From assembly GCF_014697195.1 (NCBI RefSeq), contig NZ_JACJRJ010000009.1, positions 62,001 to 126,000 on the forward strand: a DNA stretch of 64,000 bases, read 5' to 3'. Source of the stretch: Cylindrospermum sp. FACHB-282 (GTDB lineage Bacteria > Cyanobacteriota > Cyanobacteriia > Cyanobacteriales > Nostocaceae). This document shows positions 44,111 to 53,303 of the stretch, one piece after another; the first letter of the stretch is position 1, and each line of letters begins with the position of its first letter. The notes below the pieces were generated by a model. It was not told where the DNA came from and did no database searches. It saw nothing but the letters and a program-made list of their open reading frames with translations. The position numbers and the translations under genes are program-made.

Positions 44111-47100
44111 CTACTGCAAGTTTCCCCAGTCGAAACATGACTTTTTAATAGTTTGATAGTTAGCATCTAAGGCAGTTTCTAATAGTACAATTGCCGCGAT
44201 GCGACGAGCCATATTAGTTACTTCTCGTATTTCTTCTCTCGTCAGAGAACGTCCTAATAATTTTTCTTCTCGATAGGAGAGCCATTTTTTCATAACTTGA
44301 TAACCGCCAATAGTGTATTCCCAAACTTTGCTGGGTACATTGCGCCAATATGCTATTTCATTTAAATAAATATCACAGGTGTTTTTTCCTAGTAAGTCAA
44401 TTGAAGAAATAGCTGTTAATTCTTCTGGAGTATATGAACGGCTGTTGATTTTCCCTTTTCCTGGCATTGTAATACTTCCTTTACCTGCATTACCCCAACC
44501 GGCTGTAATTGCTAATTCTCCTGTGTCAGGGTTTAATTGCCCTCCACCGACACGGGATATTACCGCTATTGTTTTTAATTCGGAGTGAATTATTCCCGAT
44601 GTTACACCAGAAACAGTAATTTCTGTATCAAGAAGTGCGGCGATTTGTTTTCCTAATCCTGCTGAAGCGAGTAATGCAGATTGAGAATTAGGTAATGGTA
44701 TTCTTGGCCAATTTTCACGCAAGCCATCAGCATTTTCTGTTAGGTATGCTGGTGAATAGCCAATAGCTAAGGCGTGCATCCATATTAATCCGGCTGTGTC
44801 AGCATCAGCATCAGGGTTTGTGATACCTAGTTGGGTTAAATATGTACGCGCTTTTGATGAAATATTTGCTGTTGATGTTGTATTTGTAACTTCATCAAGG
44901 TTAAAAAGTGCATCTTGTTTAGGTGCTTTTTTACCTTTTTTCGTAGATGTAGGAATTATACGAATAGGAATATGCTTTGCTTCTACAACTAAACAGTGGT
45001 AATCACAAATTAAAGACGAAAAGTAAAATGGAGAACTACTAGATTCTGTAACACCTGTTTCTCGTACAATCAAAAATTTATTGTTACTAAAACGCTGTTC
45101 TAGTAGTTCTGGGCTGGGTCTAGAAAAAAGAGGTTGAATATCAGCATCAAGATAAGCTAAACGTAAATCAAATGGCTTGAAAGGATATCGGACAATTTTT
45201 GTAGCGTCGTATTTTACACTTCCTTTTAGGAATGCTCTTGTTTTTTCAGCTTTGAACTCACCCGAAGATTTCATAAATAGGGGAGCTATAGATTTTATCT
45301 CATCATTAGGTTTACTATCGTCAAGATATGATTCAAGTAATGCTAATTTCTCTTGATCACTTTGAAAAACAATTAAAGAATTACCTCTCCTCTCTATTGT
45401 TCCATTGAAAGGCTCACGAGCAGATAAATCTACCACTTGAGGATAGTTTAAATATTGTGCAGATACATCAGAACTACGAAATGAGTACCGATTTATTTCA
45501 GTTGGATTTGTAGATTCATATTGAATATCAAAATCTTGATTATTCAAACTTTCTAACAACTCAGCACGTTTATTCACTCCCCAAAAATGACGAAACCTAA
45601 CCAATGGTTCTTGAGAGCGATTTTCTTGACGTACCATTAATGATATCGTAGTTCCTACTCTAATACCTTCACGGTTATATTCTGTAGAGAAAACGCTAGG
45701 GTCTGGGTTACCTTCTGGTGTGAGTTTTCCGGTTTCTCGACTATCACCATTCATACAGTCAAACCAGAGTTTATCAAATTCGCTTAAAAAGCGTTGACGC
45801 ATGACTACAAAAGATGGATCACTCAGAAACGAGAAATTAGAAACGTAACAAACTACACCTTTTTGTGTCTTCTCAGCAATGCGCTGTTCAGCCAATCTAA
45901 AAAAACGCACATATAAATCATCAAGGTTAAACTTCTTAATTCCCCATTCAGAAATTAACCCTTGTTTATATACTTCTACTAAACCTTCTTCCTGCTTGGG
46001 ACTAATACCAGCAAACGCATTATAAGGAGGATTTCCTAAAATAACTAAAATCGGCTTATCCCGTTTTACTTCATTAGCCGCATCTCGTTCTTCCTTCAAT
46101 TCAGGAAAATTTAACTCTAATTGTTGAATTTGCTGTTTAGCTGCTTCGTCCGGTGGTTCCCAACCAGTCAGAGCATTGGTCAAATATACACCAACTCGCT
46201 CTTTCTCATCTACCAAAGGTACACCAATATTTTGCAAAAACAACCCTAATTGGAGATGAGCGACAACAAAAGGAGCAGTTAAAATTTCAAAACCAAAAAC
46301 CCGTTTAATCGCTGCTTTTTTAACCTCAGAACTTCCCAAAGCATCATCACCCTTAATTTCTGCAATGCGCTTTAAAACTTCTACCAAAAATGCACCAGTA
46401 CCACAACAAGGGTCAAGAATATAAACATTTGGATCTGCTAAACCATCCTCAATTCCTAATTCTTCCCGCAACACAGTATCCACACGAGCAACCATATATT
46501 GTACAATCTCGCGGGGAGTGTACCAAACGCCTAATTCTTTGCGTAATTCTGGATCAAAAGCTTGCAAAAAAGGCTCATAAAAATATTGTACAGCTTCAGC
46601 TTCTGCAAACTTTGTAAAAAACTCTTCTCGTCGGACACGATTTAAAACTCCTCCAGTCCAGTCTAGCACTTCCACTAATCCCAATTCTCTCAATTGTCTG
46701 CGAGTGGACATTTGACGAAATAGCGCCTCAATCATTGGGACATGGAGATAATAAGCTGTAGTTCGCCAATCAAATTTATCTTGTCTGCTGGGGTTTTCTT
46801 TATGCCACAGCACCCAAGCAGAAAATACACTGTAAAATAGAGTTTGGACGAAAGTAGACCGAAAAAAGCGATCGCCTTTTTCCCCTTCAAACTTAGCCCC
46901 TAAAGCCTCCTCTAAAGCCGTTCTAATCGCCGTTAAGGCTGGTATTGTCGCTTGTACATCGATTCGGGCTTTAGCATCACGGGCGTAGGAAGCCAGAAAC
47001 CAAGCCACATCAGCGGGTGCAGCGATAGGTGCAGCCTGTAACATTACCCGTTTGAGATATTCTATAATGCGATCAGAATGTTCTTCGACTAAATCACCAT

Positions 47101-47566
47101 TTCTGGCTTTTTTCCAAAACTCTGCTTCGCTATTAGCTAAACTATATTCTTCTAATTTAACAGGATTCCCGTTTTCATCCTGACCGATTAACATAAAATC
47201 TCGATAATTAGTTACTAAAACTTGGCGGTACTTTTGCCAATATCGAGAAACTTGATCACTATCACCAATTACCCTCACATCATCCTTAGTTCCCTTAACT
47301 TCAATTACTCCTCTTTCTGGGTTTTGCAAATCACGCGGTTCAGCATCTTTCGACCTTTGAAACTGGTTAGCAGTAAACAAACCACCATCAGGAAGTCCTG
47401 CACCTTGATTTTTCAGGTTAATGATACACCTCACCCTCGGTTTTAAAGACTTTCCAAGCTCATTTAAAAAAACCTCCAAAGCTCCATAATAAGAAGTTTC
47501 CTTAACAGCAGCACCAGAAGATTGAATTTCAATCAGGTTACTAAGGTAAACAGCAAATGAGTTCAT
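44111..47566 (-). CDS. Single-polypeptide restriction-modification enzyme (type IIG-like)
   Basis: 1151 residues. The N-terminus has a PD-(D/E)XK nuclease pattern: LPDGG with D60, then GVIEVKGTKDD with E89 and K91. A helical connector follows. The adenine methyltransferase domain has motif I DPCCGTGAFL at about residue 385 and motif IV ILGNPPYNAF at about 510. The C-terminal 450 residues would hold target recognition. No helicase motifs are seen, so it is not the full type ISP form. It probably acts in defence by cutting unmodified DNA and protecting its own. No separate specificity or methylase gene is adjacent. Confidence 0.85.
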   Translation of the reverse strand: MNSFAVYLSNLIEIQSSGAAVKETSYYGALEVFLNELGKSLKPRVRCIINLKNQGAGLPDGGLFTANQFQRSKDAEPRDLQNPERGVIEVKGTKDDVRVIGDSDQVSRYWQKYRQVLVTNYRDFMLIGQDENGNPVKLEEYSLANSEAEFWKKARNGDLVEEHSDRIIEYLKRVMLQAAPIAAPADVAWFLASYARDAKARIDVQATIPALTAIRTALEEALGAKFEGEKGDRFFRSTFVQTLFYSVFSAWVLWHKENPSRQDKFDWRTTAYYLHVPMIEALFRQMSTRRQLRELGLVEVLDWTGGVLNRVRREEFFTKFAEAEAVQYFYEPFLQAFDPELRKELGVWYTPREIVQYMVARVDTVLREELGIEDGLADPNVYILDPCCGTGAFLVEVLKRIAEIKGDDALGSSEVKKAAIKRVFGFEILTAPFVVAHLQLGLFLQNIGVPLVDEKERVGVYLTNALTGWEPPDEAAKQQIQQLELNFPELKEERDAANEVKRDKPILVILGNPPYNAFAGISPKQEEGLVEVYKQGLISEWGIKKFNLDDLYVRFFRLAEQRIAEKTQKGVVCYVSNFSFLSDPSFVVMRQRFLSEFDKLWFDCMNGDSRETGKLTPEGNPDPSVFSTEYNREGIRVGTTISLMVRQENRSQEPLVRFRHFWGVNKRAELLESLNNQDFDIQYESTNPTEINRYSFRSSDVSAQYLNYPQVVDLSAREPFNGTIERRGNSLIVFQSDQEKLALLESYLDDSKPNDEIKSIAPLFMKSSGEFKAEKTRAFLKGSVKYDATKIVRYPFKPFDLRLAYLDADIQPLFSRPSPELLEQRFSNNKFLIVRETGVTESSSSPFYFSSLICDYHCLVVEAKHIPIRIIPTSTKKGKKAPKQDALFNLDEVTNTTSTANISSKARTYLTQLGITNPDADADTAGLIWMHALAIGYSPAYLTENADGLRENWPRIPLPNSQSALLASAGLGKQIAALLDTEITVSGVTSGIIHSELKTIAVISRVGGGQLNPDTGELAITAGWGNAGKGSITMPGKGKINSRSYTPEELTAISSIDLLGKNTCDIYLNEIAYWRNVPSKVWEYTIGGYQVMKKWLSYREEKLLGRSLTREEIREVTNMARRIAAIVLLETALDANYQTIKKSCFDWGNLQ

Positions 47567-47650
47567 TAGTTAAGAAATGCGTATATAAATTTTAAAGCCT
47601 CAAAATAAAACTTACACTATTTTCTACTTAAAATCTATCTCTCGTTCTCT

Positions 47651-47699
47651 CGTTCCCAGTCTCCGACTCTTAATGCCATACTAGAGGCTCTGCCTCAAC
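47651..47699 (+). repeat. REP-like palindromes upstream of the RAYT gene
   Basis: CGTTCCCAGTCTCCGACT (47651-47668) contains the stem AGTC-tcc-GACT. AGAGGCTCTGCCTCAAC (47683-47699) contains GAGGC-tct-GCCTC. Both units reappear, reverse-complemented and in reverse order, right after the RAYT gene at 48253-48300. Confidence 0.9.
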
Positions 47700-47718
47700 C
47701 TCATCACCAGATAACACA

Positions 47719-48252
47719 ATGGGACGCAGCCGCTATCATGTACTAGAAAATCAGCCACACTTTATCACTTGCACAGTTGTAAACTGGATACCTCTGTTTG
47801 GCAAAATTGAAATTGTACAAATTATTTTAGACTCTCTCAACTTTCTACAACTTCAGCAGCGTTTGATTTTATATGCTTATGTAATAATGGAAAATCATCT
47901 CCATCTCATCGCCTCTGGTACAAATTTATCTAAAGAAATAGGAAATTTTAAATCATTCACTGCTCGCTGTATTATTGACTCACTCCAGAAAAATAATGCT
48001 AATTATCTACTTAACCAATTTGAATTTTATAAATTAAAACACAAGACAAAACAAGAGTATCAGGTTTGGCAAGAAGGATTTCATTCTCAGGCAATTTTGA
48101 ATGAGGAAATGTTTAGGCAAAAATTAGATTATATACACAATAATCCGGTACGACGTGGTTATGTAGACGAGCCTATTTACTGGCGTTATTCTAGTTCTCG
48201 TAATTACATGGGTCTACCGGGGTTGTTGGAGGTGGAATTGATTGATTTGTGA
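47719..48252 (+). CDS. REP-associated tyrosine transposase (RAYT, Y1/HUH family)
   Basis: 177 residues. HUH motif ENHLHLIA (H60 and H62) and catalytic Tyr138 in KLDYIHNNPVRRGYV mark a TnpA_REP protein. WRYSSSRNYMG at the C-terminus is typical. RAYTs nick and move single-stranded REP palindromes but are not classical self-transposing IS elements. Mirror-image REP units frame this gene, so the unit may be active or recently active. The gene shares the neighbourhood of the RM gene, divergently oriented (152-bp gap). Confidence 0.9.
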   Translation: MGRSRYHVLENQPHFITCTVVNWIPLFGKIEIVQIILDSLNFLQLQQRLILYAYVIMENHLHLIASGTNLSKEIGNFKSFTARCIIDSLQKNNANYLLNQFEFYKLKHKTKQEYQVWQEGFHSQAILNEEMFRQKLDYIHNNPVRRGYVDEPIYWRYSSSRNYMGLPGLLEVELIDL

Positions 48253-48300
48253 GTTGAGGCAGAGCCTCTGTAAGTCATTCCCAGTCGGAGACTGGGAACG
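48253..48300 (-). repeat. REP-like palindromes downstream of the RAYT gene
   Basis: GTTGAGGCAGAGCCTCT (48253-48269) and AGTCGGAGACTGGGAACG (48283-48300) are exact reverse complements of the two units at 47683-47699 and 47651-47668. The arrangement is that of a BIME-like inverted pair around the transposase gene. Confidence 0.9.
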
Positions 48301-48318
48301 AGAATGATATGTATTGTG

Positions 48319-49680
48319 CTAAATTTCTAACTTCACACCCCGGATAGAATAATCTAACAACTCCATCGGATGCAACACAGAAATTGCTTTACCTTGCAAC
48401 TGCAAATGTTTAGTAATTTGCAACGTACAACCCGGATTTGCAGAAGTAATTAAATCAGCGCCAGTATTCAATAAATTCTGCACCTTTTGCTGACCTAATT
48501 CTTCAGCAACTTCCGGTTGCAGCATATTATAAACACCCGCACTACCACAACACAAAGCTGCATCTAATGGTTCTCTTAACTTCACCCCAGGAATTTGCCG
48601 CAACACCTGACGCGGTTGCACACTAATTTTTTGTCCATGCAATAAATGACAAGCATCTTGATAAACTAAATTCAAAGGTTTATCAGTTAGCGGTGACAGT
48701 TTTGCAGTTAAACCAACGGTTGCTAAAAACTCTTGAGCATCTTTAACTTTAGCCGCAAATGCCTTTGCTTTTTCCGCATATTCTGGGTCATCTGCTAAAA
48801 TGTGACCATATTCTTTTAAAGTATGACCACAACCAGCAGCATTGATAATTACAAAATCTACATTAGTATCAGCAAAACTATCAATCATCTGCCTTGCTAA
48901 AGCCTTCGCTTGTTCCGTTTGTCCTTGGTGTTCAGGAAGTGCCGCACAACAACCTTGAGATTTAGGAATCACCACCTCACAACCATTTGCCGTTAAAACC
49001 CGCACCGTTGCTTCATTCACAGGAGAGAAAAACAGCCGTTGCACACATCCCAAAATCACCCCAACTCGGTAACGCTTCTCACCTTGTGCCCTAATCACAT
49101 CCGGTAAATTATCTTGAAAAGATTTGAGCGTAATTTCTGGCAAAATTGATTCCATTGCTGCCAAACGGGGAGATACCTTCTTAAGTAAACCCGTAGCGCG
49201 AAACAATTTAGGAAATCCTAACTTTTGATAAACAAACAAGGGAAACAAAAACAAGCGCAACAAATCAGGATTAGGAAACAAAGTAAATATCAATTGCCGC
49301 ACCAACTTATCAGGCAAAGTGCGGGGATAATTCCGTTCAACTTGATGACGAGTTGCCGAAATCAACTTATCATATTGCACACCAGAAGGACAAGTTGACA
49401 CACAAGCAAGACACCCCAAACAAGAATCAAAATGTTGCACCGTTGCCGTATTCAGAGCAATCTCACCCTCATTAATCGCATCCATTAAATAGATGCGTCC
49501 TCTAGGAGAATCCATCTCCTTACCCAACACCCGATAACTAGGACAAGTGGAAAGACAAAACCCACAATGCACACAACTATCAATCAACTTCGGGTCAGGC
49601 GGATTATTCCCATCAAACCCCTTCAAATTCTTCAAACTAGCAACATTATTCTTAACAGAACTTTCCGAAACTTCTGGCAT
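48319..49680 (-). CDS. glcF: Glycolate dehydrogenase/oxidase iron-sulfur subunit
   Basis: 453 residues. Two 4Fe-4S binding clusters, CVHCGFCLSTCPSYR and CLGCLACVSTCPSG, are followed by two CCG-type (DUF3390-like) domains with CQRLFF...GCCAALPEHQG and ALCCGSAGVYN. The subunit carries electrons from glycolate during photorespiration. It starts 53 nt after glcE ends, on the same strand, so glcE-glcF is one unit. GlcD is not in the window. It links to gcvTHP in the photorespiratory route. Confidence 0.9.
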   Translation of the reverse strand: MPEVSESSVKNNVASLKNLKGFDGNNPPDPKLIDSCVHCGFCLSTCPSYRVLGKEMDSPRGRIYLMDAINEGEIALNTATVQHFDSCLGCLACVSTCPSGVQYDKLISATRHQVERNYPRTLPDKLVRQLIFTLFPNPDLLRLFLFPLFVYQKLGFPKLFRATGLLKKVSPRLAAMESILPEITLKSFQDNLPDVIRAQGEKRYRVGVILGCVQRLFFSPVNEATVRVLTANGCEVVIPKSQGCCAALPEHQGQTEQAKALARQMIDSFADTNVDFVIINAAGCGHTLKEYGHILADDPEYAEKAKAFAAKVKDAQEFLATVGLTAKLSPLTDKPLNLVYQDACHLLHGQKISVQPRQVLRQIPGVKLREPLDAALCCGSAGVYNMLQPEVAEELGQQKVQNLLNTGADLITSANPGCTLQITKHLQLQGKAISVLHPMELLDYSIRGVKLEI

Positions 49681-49733
49681 TTATCTCTCTCCCCTCTTCC
49701 TTAGCGTTCTTTGCGTCCTTCGCGGTTCGTTTC

Positions 49734-51020
49734 TTAAATCCCACCCACAAACCGACCAGAACTTAAAATATTCTTACCATCAAACTGTACTTTAATCCCC
49801 CGCATCACCTGCAAAGCATTGCCAGTGTAGCCCCAAACATCCAACTTTTGTTTAACCGAAATAGGCGCTTCAAGAATTGTCAGAAAGCCGCGATGAGATT
49901 GACATAACTCACGCACTGCTAATACCTGATTTTGTCCTTCAAACTGCAAAAACCCCAAACCACTACTGATATGAATTAAACCTACTTCCACCTGAGTTAA
50001 AATCTCCACAGCAGCAGTCGGTAATACTCCTATTTTGCAGGTAATGTCAGACTCTGTGCCAGAAGAATGCATTCGTTCTTGCAATCTCTGCCATAGATTA
50101 GCTTCATCCTCTGCTGCATAAATTGTCCCATTTAAACCCAACTTTTGCCCTACTTCCAAAAGTCGGTTTGACTGTTCCTTAACACTCTCGCTAATGCTTT
50201 GGAAGCGAGCAATTAATCCCAATTCTGTACCCAAATCTAAGCTAGAAACTAGTTTAGTTGATAGTAAATCAGCCTGAGTTGGTGTTAGAGCCGAACCCCG
50301 CAAAGTAGCAGCAGCTTGGGATATAGCCTCAGATGTACCAGTTAGCACCACTGATGCTGAAGTTTCTTGTAATGGATAAACTCTAAAAGTTACTTGACTG
50401 ATAATTCCTAATGTGCCGTAAGACCCAGTAAACAACTTCATCAAGTCGTATCCGGCAACATTTTTTACCACTCGCCCCCCGGCTTTGGCAATTTGTCCAT
50501 CAGCACGGACAAAGGTAATGCCTAGCAGTTGGTCACGCACACTACCATAACGCTGCCGCAGGGAACCTGTATCGGCTGTGGCGACAATGCCGCCAATGGT
50601 TGCTAAATCTGGGACTGTGGGGTCAAGGGCTAGAAATTGGCGAGATTTTGCCAAAATTGCTTGGAGATGAGCAAATTTCATCCCTGCTTCTACGGTGACG
50701 GTCAAATCACCAACGGCGTGTTCTATTAGTTGGTTTATGTGTTCTGTGCTGACGACAATATCAACACTCTTGGCTAAACCACCCCAGCCTAGTTTGCTGC
50801 CACTACCGCAAGGGAGAACACGCCAGTTATTACGGTTTGCTTCGGCAATGACTGCGGCTAGTTGCTCTTGGGTGCGGGGATAAACGATACAATTGGGAGG
50901 GGTTGGGGAGAAAATAGCCTGCTGGATTGGTTGTTGCTGACTGAGTTCGATATTTTCCCAAGATATAACAGCGTTTTCTTCGCTGACAATAGATGCAAGA
51001 CTAGAAGCAATGAGATTCAT
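49734..51020 (-). CDS. glcE: Glycolate dehydrogenase/oxidase FAD-binding subunit
   Basis: 428 residues. The PCMH-type FAD domain shows LPCGSGSKLGWGG, VTVEAGMKFAHLQAIL, LDPTVPDLATIGGIVATADTG and AGGRVVKNVAGYDLMKLFTGS with GTLGIISQVTFR. The C-terminal VQFDGKNILSSGRFVGGI is the typical end. It is shorter than GlcD and matches GlcE of bacterial glycolate oxidase. First gene of the pair with glcF. Confidence 0.9.
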   Translation of the reverse strand: MNLIASSLASIVSEENAVISWENIELSQQQPIQQAIFSPTPPNCIVYPRTQEQLAAVIAEANRNNWRVLPCGSGSKLGWGGLAKSVDIVVSTEHINQLIEHAVGDLTVTVEAGMKFAHLQAILAKSRQFLALDPTVPDLATIGGIVATADTGSLRQRYGSVRDQLLGITFVRADGQIAKAGGRVVKNVAGYDLMKLFTGSYGTLGIISQVTFRVYPLQETSASVVLTGTSEAISQAAATLRGSALTPTQADLLSTKLVSSLDLGTELGLIARFQSISESVKEQSNRLLEVGQKLGLNGTIYAAEDEANLWQRLQERMHSSGTESDITCKIGVLPTAAVEILTQVEVGLIHISSGLGFLQFEGQNQVLAVRELCQSHRGFLTILEAPISVKQKLDVWGYTGNALQVMRGIKVQFDGKNILSSGRFVGGI

Positions 51021-51099
51021 CAGTTTATTTTTGACTTCATCTTTCTAATGTACTGGCTTTTGTTAACCAAAAAACTCAGCATTACCGTAGAAACGACAG

Positions 51100-51516
51100 T
51101 TATTTTCTTAATGTAATTACTTTAATTGATTTAACTTGACAAATCGGCTTTTCTTTTTTTTCGGCGGTAATTAATTCATCTGCTTTTCCTATTAAAGCAG
51201 CAGCAACATGAATTGCATCAATTCCACTCAGTCCATTATTATTTTTTATAATTTCGTTATAAGCGCATTCTAATAGTTGTTGATTAGGTTCTACCCATTC
51301 ATGTACACTATCAAAAAATGTTTCATAAAACTCCGCTTCTAGGTTGTTTTTATTTCTTATGGCATGAGGTAATACCTCAAATTTTACATAATAACTAGAA
51401 ATAAAGTAGCGTTCGGCACTAGCTAAAATTTTTAAAGCTTCTTGGCAGATTTGATCCCTATTGTCTAACCTAGCTGCTGCTATTAATACGCAAGAATCTA
51501 TATAAGTTCTTTTCAC
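51100..51516 (-). CDS. PIN-domain (VapC-like) toxin
   Basis: 138 residues. PIN signs are YIDSCVLIAAAR with D7, KFEVLPHAIR with E, and GLSGIDAIHVAAALIGKADELITAEK with the remaining acidic residues. The gene before it (51534-52214), 17 nt upstream on the same strand, is a 226-residue protein and likely its antitoxin. The PIN fold is complete. Confidence 0.82.
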   Translation of the reverse strand: MKRTYIDSCVLIAAARLDNRDQICQEALKILASAERYFISSYYVKFEVLPHAIRNKNNLEAEFYETFFDSVHEWVEPNQQLLECAYNEIIKNNNGLSGIDAIHVAAALIGKADELITAEKKEKPICQVKSIKVITLRK

Positions 51517-51533
51517 CAGATTAAATTGGTTAT

Positions 51534-52214
51534 TTAGTTATTTTCTATTTCTTCTTCAAGATATTGATCAAATTCTGCTGAAGTTAAAAGCGGTTCTCCA
51601 GACATAATGATTTTTTCTTTAATTTTAAAAAGCTTTTTTCCTAAATCTGTTTCACAATTTTTCCAGTCTATCGCTCCTGTGACAGAGTTGATAAATCTCT
51701 GTACTGCTTTTTGTTGTTTGTCTGCGTCTTCAAGTATATTCCGTTTTTCTATTGCGGTAAGATGGCTAAATTCATCAGATGAAGCAATATTTCTTAAAAT
51801 ATTTTTTAATTTTCTGTTAAATTCACTGCCATCCCAAGCAAAAGCAAATTTTATTAAAGATTCTCGTGTATCTGATGAATAAAAATCCCAACATTCAGCA
51901 ACAGATTCTGTCATTAAATCGAATACGAAAATACTAGTTTTTAAGAAAGTATCTGAATCAGAACTTTCTAATAGCATTTGCGTTGCTTGTAAAAATTTAT
52001 TCACTCCTAACAAAAAATCTTGCTTGACTTCTACAAGCGATTTACCTTTCCCTTGGGCAATTTTAATATATTCATCAAATTTTTTCTTTTCCTCGCCATT
52101 TTCAGGGCTAACTTCAGCACAACGATTTAAAAATTTGATAGTTTCTTCCAAATCGTTTGCGATTAAGTGCTTTGCATTTTCTATATCTTGGGCTTTAAAA
52201 GCTGTGCTGGACAT
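51534..52214 (-). CDS. Unknown helical protein upstream of PIN toxin, possible long antitoxin
   Basis: 226 residues, almost all alpha-helical and charged; no transmembrane or catalytic motif recognised. The last 25 residues (IIMSGEPLLTSAEFDQYLEE) resemble the short acidic tail with which antitoxins of the VapB type clamp a PIN toxin. The body, residues 1-195, would then be an unusual sensor or anchoring domain. The 17-nt spacing suggests cotranscription with the PIN gene. Function is inferred from position only. Confidence 0.55.
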   Translation of the reverse strand: MSSTAFKAQDIENAKHLIANDLEETIKFLNRCAEVSPENGEEKKKFDEYIKIAQGKGKSLVEVKQDFLLGVNKFLQATQMLLESSDSDTFLKTSIFVFDLMTESVAECWDFYSSDTRESLIKFAFAWDGSEFNRKLKNILRNIASSDEFSHLTAIEKRNILEDADKQQKAVQRFINSVTGAIDWKNCETDLGKKLFKIKEKIIMSGEPLLTSAEFDQYLEEEIENN

Positions 52215-52323
52215 ATATTTAATACAGTAAGTAATTGTTTATGGTTAACAACTATTAACGTCCTCATTAGTTATAGTATATCAGAGTTTAGACCATAAAA
52301 CATATTTTTTAGCACAAGATAAG

Positions 52324-52343
52324 GGCGTATTGCAATACGCCCG
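52324..52343. repeat. Perfect 20-bp palindrome (GGGCGTATTG family)
   Basis: GGGCGTATTG and its exact complement CAATACGCCC abut with no loop. This is a frequent Nostoc-type dispersed palindrome. It lies between two minus-strand genes and may terminate the Uma2 transcript from 52383-53174. Confidence 0.75.
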
Positions 52344-52382
52344 TCTAATCAGCATTTCCTCTTTCTCAGTTAGCGACTATCT

Positions 52383-53174
52383 TTAGTCTAAATCAGGTTC
52401 AACACCAAGGGCACGCAGTTGGGCTATTAATCTTTCTGTTTTTTGCCTTTCTTGTTCTGCTTTTTGTCTTTCCTGTTCTGCGCGTTGACGTTCTTGTTCG
52501 GCGGTAGTTAAAAGCCAATTACCATCTTTATCATACCAACGTAACCAAGGCATTTCGACATTTTTATAACTTCCTTGCCACACTCCTAAACCTAATTCTA
52601 TTTCTGGAATCCAAAACCGAGAATCGGAATTTATAGAAGTTTCATGAAACCTCTCTACATAACTACCGCCAGTTAACTGAAACATTCTAAATTCAGATTT
52701 ATAACGGTCAAAAATGGCGTAATACGGTACTCTTAAAATTTGCTCGTAAACTTCCCATTTACCAGGGGGTTTTTCTACATTTCGCAATGTTTGACCTAAA
52801 TCTTCTTTTTCTGTTCCAGGTGAGAGTAGTTCAACGACAATATAAGGATTAACTGATTCTTGCCAAACTACGTAACTTAAACGTAAATCTCTATTTTCAT
52901 AAAGATAGGGAACACCTAAAACCGCAAACCAATCCGGGCGTTTATACCACAGTGGGTGACGAGAATCGTAATAAAGATTCATGTCACTAACTGTAAATAT
53001 TTGGTCTGTAGGATAATTAGATGGACAAAAGGTATCTGTTAATAGTTGTGGTTGTAATAAATGAAACTGATCTGGCAAACCTGGTTCCTCCGGGTCTTCA
53101 CTCTTGAGATCATACATTGTCGGTAATGTCTCTTTAGGGGAAAGCGGCGGATCTGTTTGATACATTATTGACAA
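52383..53174 (-). CDS. Uma2 family endonuclease-like protein with coiled-coil tail
   Basis: 263 residues. The Uma2 core spans about residues 50-195, with DMNLYYDSRHPLWYKRPDWF carrying the PD-type motif, NPYIVVELLSPGTEKED, and YEQILRVPYYAIFDRYKSEF. The C-terminus is a repeated EQERQ(R/K)AEQ heptad helix (about 220-250) ending in QLRALGVEPDLD, a feature of the longer Uma2 subgroup. Nuclease activity is inferred from the family. The third Uma2 gene in the window. Confidence 0.85.
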   Translation of the reverse strand: MSIMYQTDPPLSPKETLPTMYDLKSEDPEEPGLPDQFHLLQPQLLTDTFCPSNYPTDQIFTVSDMNLYYDSRHPLWYKRPDWFAVLGVPYLYENRDLRLSYVVWQESVNPYIVVELLSPGTEKEDLGQTLRNVEKPPGKWEVYEQILRVPYYAIFDRYKSEFRMFQLTGGSYVERFHETSINSDSRFWIPEIELGLGVWQGSYKNVEMPWLRWYDKDGNWLLTTAEQERQRAEQERQKAEQERQKTERLIAQLRALGVEPDLD

Positions 53175-53275
53175 TCCTCAAAATCAAACCTTTATATGAT
53201 GTCTCTTTACATACTTATGATATCTGGTAATTGATGATTAGCGATTGGTAATGGGTAAAAATAAATTAGTAAATA

Positions 53276-53296
53276 GGGTGGGCTATTAACCCACTC
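53276..53296. terminator. Hairpin behind the NDH-2 gene
   Basis: GTGGG and CCCAC pair around CTATTAA. It lies 8-28 nt beyond the stop of the NADH dehydrogenase gene (reading leftwards) and is a possible terminator, although no clear T-run follows. Confidence 0.45.
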
Positions 53297-53303
53297 TACA
53301 CAT

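Noticed and set aside
44111-47566. BREX PglX or type ISP assignment for the RM enzyme
   Set aside because: No helicase motifs and no BREX partners (pglZ, brxC) are nearby. The N-terminal nuclease motif fits a single-chain type IIG-like enzyme better.
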